A stretch of DNA of 64,000 nt from an uncultured Parabacteroides sp. (lineage in GTDB: Bacteria > Bacteroidota > Bacteroidia > Bacteroidales > Tannerellaceae), in the NCBI GenBank assembly GCA_910577325.1, contig CAJTMR010000010.1:44648-108647 (forward strand). The letters run 5' to 3'. Position 1 is the first letter of the stretch. Each line of letters opens with the position of its first letter. This document shows, one piece after another, positions 17,900-27,221 of this stretch. The notes under the pieces were generated by a model. It made no database searches, was not told the origin of the DNA, and saw nothing but the letters and a program-made list of their open reading frames with translations. Made by a program: the position numbers and the translations under genes.

Positions 17900-18578
17900 G
17901 TCCCAATCCTTTTTCTATTGTTTCTATCAGACCGTCCTTCACGCGGATAATGCGGTCGGTTGCCTCTGCCACGGAAGGTTCGTGCGTCACAATCACCATC
18001 GTAAGTCCTTCCCGGTTTACATTCCGGAGCAGTTCCATCACCTCGACCGTCGTCTTGCTGTCCAGCGCCCCGGTCGGTTCATCCGCTAAGATCACCTGTG
18101 GTTTGGCAATCAGGGCACGGGCAATGGCCACACGCTGTTTCTGTCCGCCTGACATTTCGTTCGGCATATGTTCCGCCCAGTCTTTCAAGCCCACCATATC
18201 TAAATATTCCAACGCCATAGCATTCCGTTTCTTCCGGCTTATACCCTGGTAATACAGGGGTAACGCCACGTTTTCCATCGCATTTTTGAATGAAATCAGA
18301 TTAAAAGACTGAAAGATGAAACCGATCATCCGGTTACGCAGTTCCGCTGCACGGGTTTCACTCAGATTCCGGATCAGGTGGCCGTTCAAGGTGTATGTTC
18401 CCGTATCGTATGTGTCCAGTATTCCCAAGATATTCAGCAATGTGGATTTTCCTGATCCCGACGCACCCATAATAGAGACCATCTCTCCCTTCTCTATATC
18501 CAAGTCTATGCCTTTCAATACGTGCAAAGGTGCACCGTTGAAATACGTTTTGTTAATTCCCTCCAGATGAATCATCAT
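17892..18578 (-). CDS. ABC transporter ATP-binding subunit (LolD/MacB type)
   Basis: A 228-aa nucleotide-binding protein. Walker A GASGSGKST, Q-loop in FIFQSFNLISF, signature MSGGQKQRVAIARAL and Walker B VILADEPTGALDS are all intact, with the switch His in VTHEPSVAEATD. Adjacent ATGs at 18578 and 18575 are both possible starts. First gene of the operon ATPase, permease, permease, adaptor, TolC. LolCDE-like lipoprotein export is a formal alternative, but adaptor and TolC partners favour efflux. Confidence 0.94.
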   Translation of the reverse strand: MMIHLEGINKTYFNGAPLHVLKGIDLDIEKGEMVSIMGASGSGKSTLLNILGILDTYDTGTYTLNGHLIRNLSETRAAELRNRMIGFIFQSFNLISFKNAMENVALPLYYQGISRKKRNAMALEYLDMVGLKDWAEHMPNEMSGGQKQRVAIARALIAKPQVILADEPTGALDSKTTVEVMELLRNVNREGLTMVIVTHEPSVAEATDRIIRVKDGLIETIEKGLGHV

Positions 18579-18860
18579 ATTTATTGTTGCTTTTTTCTAT
18601 TAGACGAACATTTTGCAAATTTGTTACACAAACAAAAAACTATTTTGCTATTAACCATCGCAAGTATATGCTTTAATAAAATACATTGCAACGCAAGGTA
18701 CTAATTATTACAATATATTAACACATACTTGCAGATTCCCGGACACGTAGCCGCCGAAAAATAAATCGTAAGTTCGATGTAAATGCCGGCAAATTGAAAT
18801 TATGTTCCTCATCCCCATGAATACTTCCCGTATCTTTCCCCTCAATTGCCAAGATTACCG
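18579..18860. other. Divergent intergenic region before the efflux operon and purT
   Basis: AT-rich, no ORF of note. I see no exact minus-strand TAnnTTTG for the efflux operon. An 8-nt inverted repeat, GCAAGTAT (18660-18667) and ATACTTGC (18725-18732), is spaced 57 nt apart and might be paired operator sites; support is weak. Confidence 0.3.
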
Positions 18861-18868
18861 TACCTTTG
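18861..18868 (+). promoter_or_regulatory. -7 promoter element for purT
   Basis: TACCTTTG, an exact TAnnTTTG match 39 nt before the purT start codon. No good -33 element at the right distance. Confidence 0.5.
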
Positions 18869-18907
18869 TACCCTCAAAAGAAAGAAACAACATTACATTA
18901 ATATAGT

Positions 18908-20089
18908 ATGGCAACAATAGGAACACCGAAATCGGCTACCGCGACGAAAGTTTTGCTTTGCGGTTCCGGCGAGTTAGGCAAAGAGTTTGTAATCGAGTTA
19001 CAGCGTTATGGAGTGGAAGTGATCGCTTTGGATAAGTATGCGGATGCTCCGGCAATGCAGGTCGCTCATCGTTCATACGTAGTATCTATGCTGGATGGGG
19101 AAGCATTGCGTGAGATTGTAGAAAAAGAAAAACCGGATTATATCGTTCCCGAAGTGGAAGCCATCGCTACACAGACATTGATGGAACTGGAAAAAGAAGG
19201 ATTCCATGTCATCCCGACAGCCCGTGCCACGTGGTTGACGATGAACCGCGAAGGCATCCGCCGTCTGGCTGCTGAGGAATTAGGATTGCCGACTTCGCCC
19301 TATCGCTTTGCTGAAACAGAAGAGGAATTTATCGAGGCCGTCAAAGTGATCGGAATGCCGTGTGTCGTCAAGCCGATCATGAGCTCGAGCGGGCACGGAC
19401 AGAGCGTGATCCGCAAAGAGGAAGACATAGAACGTTCCTGGCATTATGCGCAGGAAGGCGGACGTGCCGGAGCTGGAAAGGTGATCGTGGAAGGGTTTGT
19501 CGATTTCGACTATGAAATTACCCAGTTGACGGTTCGTCATATCGGTGGCACTTCTTTCCTGGAACCGGTCGGACATGTTCAGGTCGACGGCGACTATCGC
19601 GAGTCCTGGCAGCCGCAGGCCATGAGTCCTGTTGCCAAAGAGAAGGCACGCGAGATTGCAGGCAAGATCACGGAAGCGCTTGGTGGCCGTGGTATTTTCG
19701 GGGTCGAATTATTTGTAAAAGGCGAAGATGTGATCTTCAGCGAAGTCTCTCCCCGTCCGCACGACACGGGAATGGTCACGATGATCACGCAAGATCTTTC
19801 GCAGTTCGCCTTACATGCCCGTGCCGTACTGGGCTTGCCGATCCCGAACATCGCTTTCCACGGTGCAGGCGCTTCGCGTGCCGTCGTGGTCGAAGGGGAC
19901 AGCAACCAGCTTTCGTTAGGCAACCTGGATAAAGTACTGGAACAGCCGGATACCCAAATGCGCTTCTTCGGCAAACCGGAAGTTCACGGACATCGCCGTA
20001 TGGCTGTGCTGCTGGCACGCGGCCTGGATGTGGCCGATGCACGCCGGAAGACTGGGGTGATGATGGAGCGGTTGGAAATAAAGTTATAA
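18908..20089 (+). CDS. purT: Formate-dependent phosphoribosylglycinamide formyltransferase
   Basis: A 393-aa ATP-grasp enzyme that makes formyl-GAR from GAR, formate and ATP in purine synthesis, independent of formyl-folate. Pre-ATP-grasp domain with KVLLCGSGELGKEFVIELQR, ATP-grasp core with VVKPIMSSSGHGQSVIR and the metal site FSEVSPRPHDTGMVT, then the RudiK-type C-terminal domain. Length matches the E. coli enzyme. Monocistronic: own promoter and a terminator 6 nt after the stop codon. Confidence 0.96.
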   Translation: MATIGTPKSATATKVLLCGSGELGKEFVIELQRYGVEVIALDKYADAPAMQVAHRSYVVSMLDGEALREIVEKEKPDYIVPEVEAIATQTLMELEKEGFHVIPTARATWLTMNREGIRRLAAEELGLPTSPYRFAETEEEFIEAVKVIGMPCVVKPIMSSSGHGQSVIRKEEDIERSWHYAQEGGRAGAGKVIVEGFVDFDYEITQLTVRHIGGTSFLEPVGHVQVDGDYRESWQPQAMSPVAKEKAREIAGKITEALGGRGIFGVELFVKGEDVIFSEVSPRPHDTGMVTMITQDLSQFALHARAVLGLPIPNIAFHGAGASRAVVVEGDSNQLSLGNLDKVLEQPDTQMRFFGKPEVHGHRRMAVLLARGLDVADARRKTGVMMERLEIKL

Positions 20090-20094
20090 CCTGA

Positions 20095-20124
20095 AAGGGT
20101 GTGTCGTAATTCACACCCTTTTTT
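20095..20124 (+). terminator. Terminator of purT
   Basis: Stem AAGGGTGTG (20095-20103) with CACACCCTT (20112-20120), loop of 8 nt, then four more T. Confidence 0.85.
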
Positions 20125-20416
20125 ACTTGCTTTTTTAAGCCGGCAACCAAGGTAGGATTATAGGGACAATACGCATTATATTCTTCTTCATACCAATGAG
20201 AGGCAAGAATATGTTCTTCGTTATCTCCAAACATGTACGGACAGGTCAGTTTCCATTTAATAGTTGAAGCCACATTATCATAATGTATCTCTGAAAATAA
20301 TAACTGGCACAGGAAAGACGAATCGCCACCCGAAAAAGTCGCAGAAGCAGAAAGAGATAGGCTTGTACTTCATCAATGCCCCGGATGATTACCGGATTGA
20401 GATTTTACCTGTTTAA
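20125..20416. pseudogene. Possible decayed coding fragments, unrecognised
   Basis: Two protein-like frames face each other and neither is a whole gene. On the plus strand a frame from 20264 to a TAA at 20416 (50 codons, no ATG) ends in FINAPDDYRIEILPV and holds GTGKTNRHPKK. On the minus strand a frame covering about 20130-20330 reads protein-like (WKLTCPYMFGDNEEHIL, HWYEEEYNAYCPYNPT) but has no proper stop and runs through the purT terminator. I recognise neither family. They may be remnants of lost genes or chance open frames. Confidence 0.25.
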
Positions 20417-20470
20417 AAACATATAAGGTAACATATTCACGCCTATTTCGGTTTTTTTTGAATAAATTCA

Positions 20471-20500
20471 TTGCTCCTTACCAGATTCCTCTTATATTTG
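20471..20500 (+). promoter_or_regulatory. Promoter of the ROK kinase gene
   Basis: TTG (20471-20473), 19 nt, then TATATTTG (20493-20500), an exact TAnnTTTG element 39 nt before the chosen start. Confidence 0.6.
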
Positions 20501-20539
20501 CTTTCCAGAAGAAGCATTATTAATCTAAAATATAAAATC

Positions 20540-21502
20540 ATGGAGAAGCCTTATGTAGTAGGTATTGATATAGGTGGTACCAATACTGTTTTTGGCGTAG
20601 TAGATGCAAGAGGAACAATCTTGTACAGTAGTTCAATTAAAACCGGAAAGTACACAGATATAGACGATTATGTCAGTGAGCTTGCCAATGGTTTGAAATT
20701 AGTGATCGACCAGGCTGGTGGCGTAGACAAAATAAAAGGTATAGGTGTGGGAGCTCCGAACGGCAACTTCTTTAACGGCTGTATCGAATTTGCACCGAAC
20801 CTTCCCTGGAAAGGTAAAATACCATTAGCTCAGCTTATCAGCGAAAAACTGGGAGGCGTACCCGTTGCATTGACAAACGATGCAAATGCGGCCGCTATCG
20901 GTGAAATGACGTATGGTGCTGCCCGCGGTATGAAAGACTTTATTGTGATCACATTAGGCACTGGTGTCGGAAGCGGTATCGTAATCGGCGGTAACCTGGT
21001 CTACGGTCATGACGGTTTTGCCGGTGAACTTGGCCACGTGATCATGCGTCGTAACAACGGACGTCCTTGCGGTTGCGGCCGTCAAGGTTGCTTGGAAGCA
21101 TACGCCTCCGCTACAGGTGTCGCTCGTACGGCACGCGAATTCCTGGAAATCCGTAAGGACGACAGCTTGCTTCGCGAATTGGATCCGGACGAAATCACAT
21201 CCAAAGATGTGTATGACGCGGCGATGAAAAACGACAAGTTGGCTTTGGAAATCTTCGAATTCACAGGTAACATTTTGGGTGAAGCATTCGCTGATTTCGT
21301 AGCTTTCTCAAGTCCTGAAGCAATTATCCTGTTCGGTGGTCTGACCAAATCCGGTGATTTGATCATGAACCCGATCAAACGCTCAATGGAAAAGAACATG
21401 CTGAAAGTGTTCGAAGGCAAGACCAAATTATTATTCTCCCAATTGAAAGAAAGCGATGCGGCCGTATTGGGCGCAAGCGCATTGGGTTGGGAAGTGAAAT
21501 AA
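20540..21502 (+). CDS. ROK-family glucokinase
   Basis: A 320-aa sugar kinase; most likely makes glucose-6-phosphate from glucose. ATP-binding DIGGTNTVFG at residues 10-19, the sugar site and catalytic Asp in LTNDANAAAIGE, GTGVGSGIVIGG, and the ROK zinc motif CGCGRQGCLEAYAS. I place the start at ATG 20540: upstream codons back to 20471 read unlike the family and overlap the promoter. It is followed by a heptad inverted repeat and a Nudix gene. Specificity (glucose against other hexoses) is inferred from family only. Confidence 0.92.
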   Translation: MEKPYVVGIDIGGTNTVFGVVDARGTILYSSSIKTGKYTDIDDYVSELANGLKLVIDQAGGVDKIKGIGVGAPNGNFFNGCIEFAPNLPWKGKIPLAQLISEKLGGVPVALTNDANAAAIGEMTYGAARGMKDFIVITLGTGVGSGIVIGGNLVYGHDGFAGELGHVIMRRNNGRPCGCGRQGCLEAYASATGVARTAREFLEIRKDDSLLRELDPDEITSKDVYDAAMKNDKLALEIFEFTGNILGEAFADFVAFSSPEAIILFGGLTKSGDLIMNPIKRSMEKNMLKVFEGKTKLLFSQLKESDAAVLGASALGWEVK

Positions 21503-21507
21503 AATCC

Positions 21508-21568
21508 AGGTGAAAGTTGAAAGTCACGACAAGCGATATTTCAATATCTCCACTTTCAACTTTCACCT
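21508..21568. repeat. Heptad inverted repeat between ROK kinase and Nudix genes
   Basis: 17-nt perfect arms (21508-21524 and 21552-21568), each containing a doubled 7-mer: TGAAAGT twice on the left, ACTTTCA twice on the right, with a smaller hairpin (GATATT/AATATC) in the loop. It starts 5 nt after one stop codon and ends 10 nt before the next start codon. No clean T run follows. Confidence 0.75.
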
Positions 21569-21578
21569 TTCAATCATT

Positions 21579-22091
21579 ATGCATCCTCTACACCAATTCG
21601 AATATTGTCCCAAATGTGGGGCCAAGGCATTTGTGGAACACAACGAGAAAGCGAAACAATGCACAGCCTGCAAGTTCGTCTATTATTTCAATCCTTCCTC
21701 GGCTGTTGCCTGTTTCATCCGCAACCCTAAAGGAGAATTGCTACTGGTACGCCGTGCCAAAGAACCAGCCAAGGGGACGCTCGATCTGCCGGGCGGATTT
21801 GTTGATATGTATGAATCGGCCGAAGAAGCAGCCCGGCGGGAGGTGAAAGAGGAAACAGGCCTCGACATTGCCGGTTGCCGCTATCTCTTTTCTATCCCCA
21901 ACCTCTATCCCTATTCCGGTTTCGAAGTGCATACGGTCGACATGTTTTTCGAATGCCAGACCGAATCTTTTGACGGGGCAAAGGCCGAAGATGATGCAGC
22001 CGAGATCATTATCCTGCCCCACAACCAATTGAATCCTGACGATTTCGGATTGTGCTCTATCAAAAAAGCAGTAAATCACTATATAAAGTAA
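21579..22091 (+). CDS. Nudix hydrolase with N-terminal zinc ribbon
   Basis: A 170-aa hydrolase. The N-terminal zinc ribbon has CPKC and CTAC pairs (about residues 9-35), as in NADH pyrophosphatase-like proteins; the Nudix box begins GGFVDMYESAEEAARREV and continues KEETGL, with all catalytic Glu present. Start chosen at ATG 21579; the longer frame from 21510 would translate the inverted repeat. Likely substrates are NADH, nucleoside diphosphate derivatives or sugar nucleotides; the sequence does not decide. Confidence 0.9.
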   Translation: MHPLHQFEYCPKCGAKAFVEHNEKAKQCTACKFVYYFNPSSAVACFIRNPKGELLLVRRAKEPAKGTLDLPGGFVDMYESAEEAARREVKEETGLDIAGCRYLFSIPNLYPYSGFEVHTVDMFFECQTESFDGAKAEDDAAEIIILPHNQLNPDDFGLCSIKKAVNHYIK

Positions 22092-22100
22092 TATATTTCT

Positions 22101-22108
22101 TATATTTG
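22101..22108 (+). promoter_or_regulatory. -7 promoter element for the TPR/barrel operon
   Basis: TATATTTG, an exact TAnnTTTG match 63 nt before the TPR gene start. Confidence 0.5.
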
Positions 22109-22171
22109 CAACTTAGAACCAACATATACAGTTATATTCACATATATCTGTATCATAAAAGCTAAGGAGTG

Positions 22172-25171
22172 ATGAAAAGAATACTTATTCCACTGTGTAT
22201 AGTAGTGGGAAGTCATGTCGCATACGGGCAACGGTCATACCAGTTTGAAGCACCGGATCGCCTATTTGTAGAAGGAAAAGAGTTGTTTAGTTTAAAAAAT
22301 TATGCCGGCTGCATTGACAAACTGGAAGCCTACAAGCAGCATGCCACTGATGCCGACCTGATCCAGGAAGCAGATTATATGCTGGTCTATGCCGCATACG
22401 AACAGGGACGCCCCAATGCAGACGAGTTGCTAAAGGACTATCTGGAAGAGTATCCGGCTTCCCGTCATAGCGACGAGATCAACTACACGATCGGTTCCGT
22501 ACATTTCGAACGCGGAGAATACGAAAAAGCGATCTTCTGGTTCAACGAGGCCGATATGGACGTGTTGAGCCATGAACAGCAGGAGGCTCTTTCGTTCCGC
22601 TTGGCTTATTCGCTATTGCAGACCGGCGAGATGGAAAAGGCTCGCGGATACTTCGCCCGGATCGAACAGATCGGAGACAAATACAAAGAGGCTTCGGCCT
22701 ATTATGTCGCCTACATCGACTACGCCACGGGAAATTACAACGATGCCATGATCAAGTTCTCCCGCCTGAAAGAAAACCCGAAATACCGCGAACAATCGCA
22801 ATACTACATCGCACAGGTTTATTTTATCCAAAGCAAATACGAAAAGGTGGTGAAAGAGGGTGAAGAACTTCTATCTCTCTATCCCGATAGCAAGAACAAC
22901 AACGAAATGTACAGGATTGTCGGTGATTCATATTACCATTTGGGCGACCAGGAAAAAGCGATCCAGATGTTAAGCAAGTATGTTTCATCTACAGAAAACC
23001 CGCTCCGTAGCGATTTGTATATTTTAGGGGTATGCTACTTCAACAAAGGAAATTACAGCAGTGCAGTCAACGCCTTGAGCCGGACCATACGCCAGAACGA
23101 CGAGCTGACACAAAACGCTTACCTTTATCTCGGGCAGTCTTACCTGAAGTTAGGAGACAAAAACAATGCCCGCATGGCATTCGAAGCAGCCGCAACCTTC
23201 TCATCCGACAAACAGATAAAGGAAGTCGCGATGTATAATTACGCACTGCTGATCCACGAAACAGCATTCACGGGATTCGGCGAGTCTGTGACGATCTTCG
23301 AAGACTTCCTGAACGATTTCCCCAATTCACAATATGCGGACAAGGTGAACGATTATCTGGTCGAAGTCTACCTGACCACCAAGAACTACGAAGCCGCCCT
23401 GAAATCGATCAACAAGATCAAACATCCGAGCACCAAGATACTGGAAGCCAAACAGGGTATCCTTTTCCAACTCGGAACCCAAGCCTTTGCCAATGTCAAA
23501 CAGGCTGAGGCTGTGAACTTGTTCAGCCAGGCAATCCAACTCGGTTCCTATAACACGGAAGCCCGCAACGACGCATATTTCTGGCGCGGCGAATCCTACT
23601 ACCGCATGGGGGAATATGAAAATGCGATATCGGATTATCGCGCCTATCAGAACAACACCCGCCAGCGAAATACGGACATGTATGCCTTGGCTTACTACAA
23701 TTTAGGTTACAGCTATTTCAAACAAAGAAACTACAGCGAAGCCCTAAACCACTTCCGCCAATATGTCGGCTTGGAAAACAACCAACAGGCCGCTTCCCTG
23801 GCAGATGCTTATAACCGTATCGGTGATTGCCTGTATCAGAGCCGTCAGTTCAACCAGGCCGAAGAAAACTATTCACACGCTGCCCGGTTGTCTCCTTCCG
23901 CTGGCGATTATTCGATCTATCAAAAAGGATTCCTGCTGGGATTGCAGAAAGATTATAAAGGCAAGATCGGCGCAATGGATCGCCTGATCAGCGAATACCC
24001 GGAATCGCAATATATAGACGATGCGTTGTTCGAGAAAGGACGCTCCTATGTCTTGCTTGAAAACAGCTCCTCCGCTACGCAGACATTTGAAAAACTGATC
24101 AACCAATTCCCGCAGAGCAGCCTGGCACGCAAGGCGGGCATCCAGCTCGGCCTGCTTTATTACAATGACAACCAGCCTGAAAAGGCACTCGCAGCCTACA
24201 AGCAGGTGATCAGCAATTATCCGGGTAGCGAAGAGGCCAAAGTCGCTTTGCAGGATTTGAAATCCGTCTACATCGACCTCAACGATATCACTGCTTATGC
24301 CAACTACGTGAACTCCATAGGCGGCAATATCCGCCTGGAAGTGAGCGAACAGGACTCGCTGACCTATATCGCCGCCGAGAAACTCTTCATGCGCGGCGAC
24401 AACGACGGCGCCCGCCGCAGTCTGACAAGTTACCTACAGACATTCCCCGAAGGAGCGTTCAGTTCGAATGCCAACTTCTACTTGGGTAGTATCGCTTTCG
24501 CCAAGAAAGAGTTCGACGAAGCCATCCAGCGGTTCAGATCAGTCATTGCCAGCGGTGACACCAAGTTCCTCGAAGAATCGGTTGCCCGCACGGCTGAAAT
24601 CGAATACCTGAGCAAAGATTATCCGGCTGCACTGGAAAGCTTCAAACGCTTACAGATCGTAGCTGAAAATCAGGAGAACAAGCAGGCCGCCCGTTTAGGC
24701 ATCATGCGTTGCGCCTTGCAGACAGGACAGCAAAAGGATGCCCTTCTGGCGGCAAACGAGTTGCTGAAAGACCCGAAGTTATCTCCCGAACTGGAAGCCG
24801 AAGCCCGTTATGTGCGTGCCAAAGCCTATATCGACCAGAAACAGGCGAACAAGGCACTTGCCGACCTGAAAGAATTGAGCAAAGACACCCGTACAGTACA
24901 CGGCGCGGAAGCCAAATATCTGTTGGCCCAACTGTATTATGACACCAATGATGACAAGAACGCTGAAAAGGAACTGATGAACTTCATCGAGAACGGCACG
25001 CCTCACCAATACTGGCTGGCTCGCGGTTTTGTCTTGCTGGCCGACATCTACATCCGCCAAGGTGACGACTTCCAGGCTCGCCAATACCTCACCAGCTTAC
25101 AGAACAATTATAAAGGAGATGATGATATCGCCGGTATGATAGAAAACAGATTGGGTAAACTTAAGAATTAA
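22172..25171 (+). CDS. Large periplasmic tetratricopeptide-repeat protein
   Basis: A 999-aa exported protein made almost wholly of TPR units: the spacing of paired helices with FxxGxYxxA-type motifs repeats along the whole length (for example GEYEKAIFWFNEA, GNYSSAVNALS, RNYSEALNHFRQY). The signal peptide ends at AYGQ (about residue 20). I chose ATG 22172 over the overlapping GTG at 22169; AAGGAG stands a few bases upstream. It is followed after 12 nt by an outer-membrane barrel gene, so the two likely act together at the outer membrane. The YbgF/BamD-like repeat style suggests assembly or scaffolding, but no specific role can be assigned. Confidence 0.88.
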   Translation: MKRILIPLCIVVGSHVAYGQRSYQFEAPDRLFVEGKELFSLKNYAGCIDKLEAYKQHATDADLIQEADYMLVYAAYEQGRPNADELLKDYLEEYPASRHSDEINYTIGSVHFERGEYEKAIFWFNEADMDVLSHEQQEALSFRLAYSLLQTGEMEKARGYFARIEQIGDKYKEASAYYVAYIDYATGNYNDAMIKFSRLKENPKYREQSQYYIAQVYFIQSKYEKVVKEGEELLSLYPDSKNNNEMYRIVGDSYYHLGDQEKAIQMLSKYVSSTENPLRSDLYILGVCYFNKGNYSSAVNALSRTIRQNDELTQNAYLYLGQSYLKLGDKNNARMAFEAAATFSSDKQIKEVAMYNYALLIHETAFTGFGESVTIFEDFLNDFPNSQYADKVNDYLVEVYLTTKNYEAALKSINKIKHPSTKILEAKQGILFQLGTQAFANVKQAEAVNLFSQAIQLGSYNTEARNDAYFWRGESYYRMGEYENAISDYRAYQNNTRQRNTDMYALAYYNLGYSYFKQRNYSEALNHFRQYVGLENNQQAASLADAYNRIGDCLYQSRQFNQAEENYSHAARLSPSAGDYSIYQKGFLLGLQKDYKGKIGAMDRLISEYPESQYIDDALFEKGRSYVLLENSSSATQTFEKLINQFPQSSLARKAGIQLGLLYYNDNQPEKALAAYKQVISNYPGSEEAKVALQDLKSVYIDLNDITAYANYVNSIGGNIRLEVSEQDSLTYIAAEKLFMRGDNDGARRSLTSYLQTFPEGAFSSNANFYLGSIAFAKKEFDEAIQRFRSVIASGDTKFLEESVARTAEIEYLSKDYPAALESFKRLQIVAENQENKQAARLGIMRCALQTGQQKDALLAANELLKDPKLSPELEAEARYVRAKAYIDQKQANKALADLKELSKDTRTVHGAEAKYLLAQLYYDTNDDKNAEKELMNFIENGTPHQYWLARGFVLLADIYIRQGDDFQARQYLTSLQNNYKGDDDIAGMIENRLGKLKN

Positions 25172-25183
25172 GAAAAAGAAGTG

Positions 25184-26926
25184 ATGAAGACAATATACAA
25201 CATCAAAGCATTGTGCGTGATGGCCCTGATAGGGAGCGTCGCTACCGTCAACGCACAGGAAGACAAGACGAAAGAAAAAGATCTGAACCGGGAAATGACG
25301 CTTGAACGCGAATATGACCCGACGGTACAGGATGCCAGCAAAGTGAACACACTGCCGGTCATCAAAGAGCCGGTTGTCAAGAAGATGCCGATCGACTACG
25401 CGACATTCACCGTCCCGGCCGATCCTGAAAAGGAAATCAGCCTATTGCCTTCCGGCAATATCATGACGGACATACAGTACAACAAACGCCGCGGTTATTT
25501 CAACTTCGGCGGCGGCACATATCTGAACCTGAACGGCGACTTAGGCTATCATGTCCTGAACACGGACAAGGACAAATTGAATATCTGGTTCTCCCATCGC
25601 TCGACAAACGGTAAAGTGAAATATATCGATACGGACTTCGACAAGGTAAAGGCTAAATTAAACGACAACTTAGGAGGGCTCAACTTCAAACATGCGTTTG
25701 AAAAGTTATCACTGGACATGGGGATCAAATATGGATACTCCGCGTTCAATTACTACGGATTGCCGGTTTCCAGTCCCGAATCATCAATAGCGTTAGTCCC
25801 GGAGAATTTCGACCTTGAAACCAATCAGGTAAACCAGACCATCCAGGCAAAGGTCGGAGTCGAATCAAAAGAAAACGCTCCTGTCAGCTACCTGCTGGAT
25901 CTCGGATATACCAACTTCTCCCATAAATATGCTTTAAGCAAGGAACAGGACGGCCCTACGGAACATACTTTAGATGTCAAATTCGACTTGAACGCCCGTT
26001 TCGGCGGTGAACAACGCATCGGATTAGAGGGTAACCTGGAATACTTCAATTACAGTTTGCCTACAATGGGCGGACAGGAATATCTGGAATTTGAAAACCA
26101 TGCCGAAGCGACCCTCGCACCTTACTACAAGGTGTCAGGAGACAACTGGAACCTGAAGCTCGGGGCAAAGGTCATGTTCGCGACGGGCGACAACAGCAAA
26201 TTCATGGCATCCCCGAACATTACGGCCGATGTGGAAATTGCCGACAAAACAGAACTCTACCTGATTGCCGGCGGCAAACTCTACTCCAACAGCATGTACG
26301 AAATCTCGCAGGTCAACCGCTATATCAACCCGACAATGGAACTGCTGCCTTCCCGAAACTATCTGGATGGGACAATCGGTATCAGGAGCGGTATCGCCCC
26401 CGGTTTCTGGTTCGATGTATTCGGCGGTTACAAGATCACAAACGATGAAGTTTTCTTCGTTCCCAATTTAACCCCGAAAGACGGTACTTTTGCCAACTAT
26501 AGCATAGCAATGCAAACGAATGCGAAACATGCGTTCGGCGGTGTCAATCTGAAATACAGCTACCAGCAATTATTCGATATCAACCTGAAAGGTGTTTACA
26601 ACAACTGGACCGTCGACAATACCGGAACCGCCTACGGTAAACCCGAAATGGAACTGACAGCCGGTGTCACCGTCCGCCCGATCAACCAAGTAACGGCTTC
26701 GTTGGATTACTATCTGGCAACCGGCCGAAAGGCTTTCCTGGGAACACCTGGGGGAGAAAAGATGAACAACATCAACGAGCTCAACCTGACCGGTGCTTAC
26801 ACGCTGAACGACACCTTCGGCCTGTATCTGAAACTGAACAATGTCTTGTGCCAGAAATATGAACTCTACTACGGCTACCCGATGCAGAGTTTCAGCGCGA
26901 TGGTTGGGGTGAATATTAATTTCTGA
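25184..26926 (+). CDS. Outer-membrane beta-barrel protein, TonB-receptor-like without plug
   Basis: A 580-aa exported protein. Signal peptide to about residue 25 (TVNAQ), a short Lys/Glu-rich periplasmic stretch with LEREYDPTVQDASKVN, then about 480 residues of alternating polar and aromatic beta-strands ending in SAMVGVNINF, a terminal Phe as in barrel proteins. No plug domain is visible. Start taken at ATG 25184, not the GTG at 25181. It is cotranscribed with the large TPR protein; I infer a joint envelope function but cannot name it. Confidence 0.82.
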   Translation: MKTIYNIKALCVMALIGSVATVNAQEDKTKEKDLNREMTLEREYDPTVQDASKVNTLPVIKEPVVKKMPIDYATFTVPADPEKEISLLPSGNIMTDIQYNKRRGYFNFGGGTYLNLNGDLGYHVLNTDKDKLNIWFSHRSTNGKVKYIDTDFDKVKAKLNDNLGGLNFKHAFEKLSLDMGIKYGYSAFNYYGLPVSSPESSIALVPENFDLETNQVNQTIQAKVGVESKENAPVSYLLDLGYTNFSHKYALSKEQDGPTEHTLDVKFDLNARFGGEQRIGLEGNLEYFNYSLPTMGGQEYLEFENHAEATLAPYYKVSGDNWNLKLGAKVMFATGDNSKFMASPNITADVEIADKTELYLIAGGKLYSNSMYEISQVNRYINPTMELLPSRNYLDGTIGIRSGIAPGFWFDVFGGYKITNDEVFFVPNLTPKDGTFANYSIAMQTNAKHAFGGVNLKYSYQQLFDINLKGVYNNWTVDNTGTAYGKPEMELTAGVTVRPINQVTASLDYYLATGRKAFLGTPGGEKMNNINELNLTGAYTLNDTFGLYLKLNNVLCQKYELYYGYPMQSFSAMVGVNINF

Positions 26927-26986
26927 CAACACCATTATTTTGATACGCCTTTACGGCCCCTTATGACAAAAAGCTGTCACGTAGAT

Positions 26987-27029
26987 AAGCGGTCGGCATC
27001 CGTTTCGGAAGGGATGCCGACCGCTTTTT
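26987..27029 (+). terminator. Terminator of the TPR/barrel operon
   Basis: Arms of 13 nt, GCGGTCGGCATCC (26989-27001) and its complement at 27012-27024, extended by AA/TT, then a T run. Confidence 0.9.
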
Positions 27030-27073
27030 CCTTAACCGCCGTCCTTTTCGGAAAGCAGAAGTTATCCGATCCG

Positions 27074-27110
27074 TAACCCTATTGGTCAGCATGGATTAGG
27101 CATAGGGTTA
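27074..27110. repeat. Short hairpin before the MATE gene
   Basis: TAACCCTAT (27074-27082) pairs with ATAGGGTTA (27102-27110); a further AACCCT follows at 27113-27118. It lies upstream of the promoter, not followed by T. It could be an operator or a small repeat. Confidence 0.4.
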
Positions 27111-27191
27111 GCAACCCTAAAGCTATGCGTTAACAACCCGTTTCCGTCTGAACACATAAAAGAGATAACGCCTTTTCATCGGAAAACATCG

Positions 27192-27199
27192 TATCTTTG
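27192..27199 (+). promoter_or_regulatory. -7 promoter element for the MATE gene
   Basis: TATCTTTG, exact TAnnTTTG match, 22 nt before the start codon, so the leader is very short. Confidence 0.5.
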
Positions 27200-27221
27200 T
27201 CCGACAATTATACAAACGACT

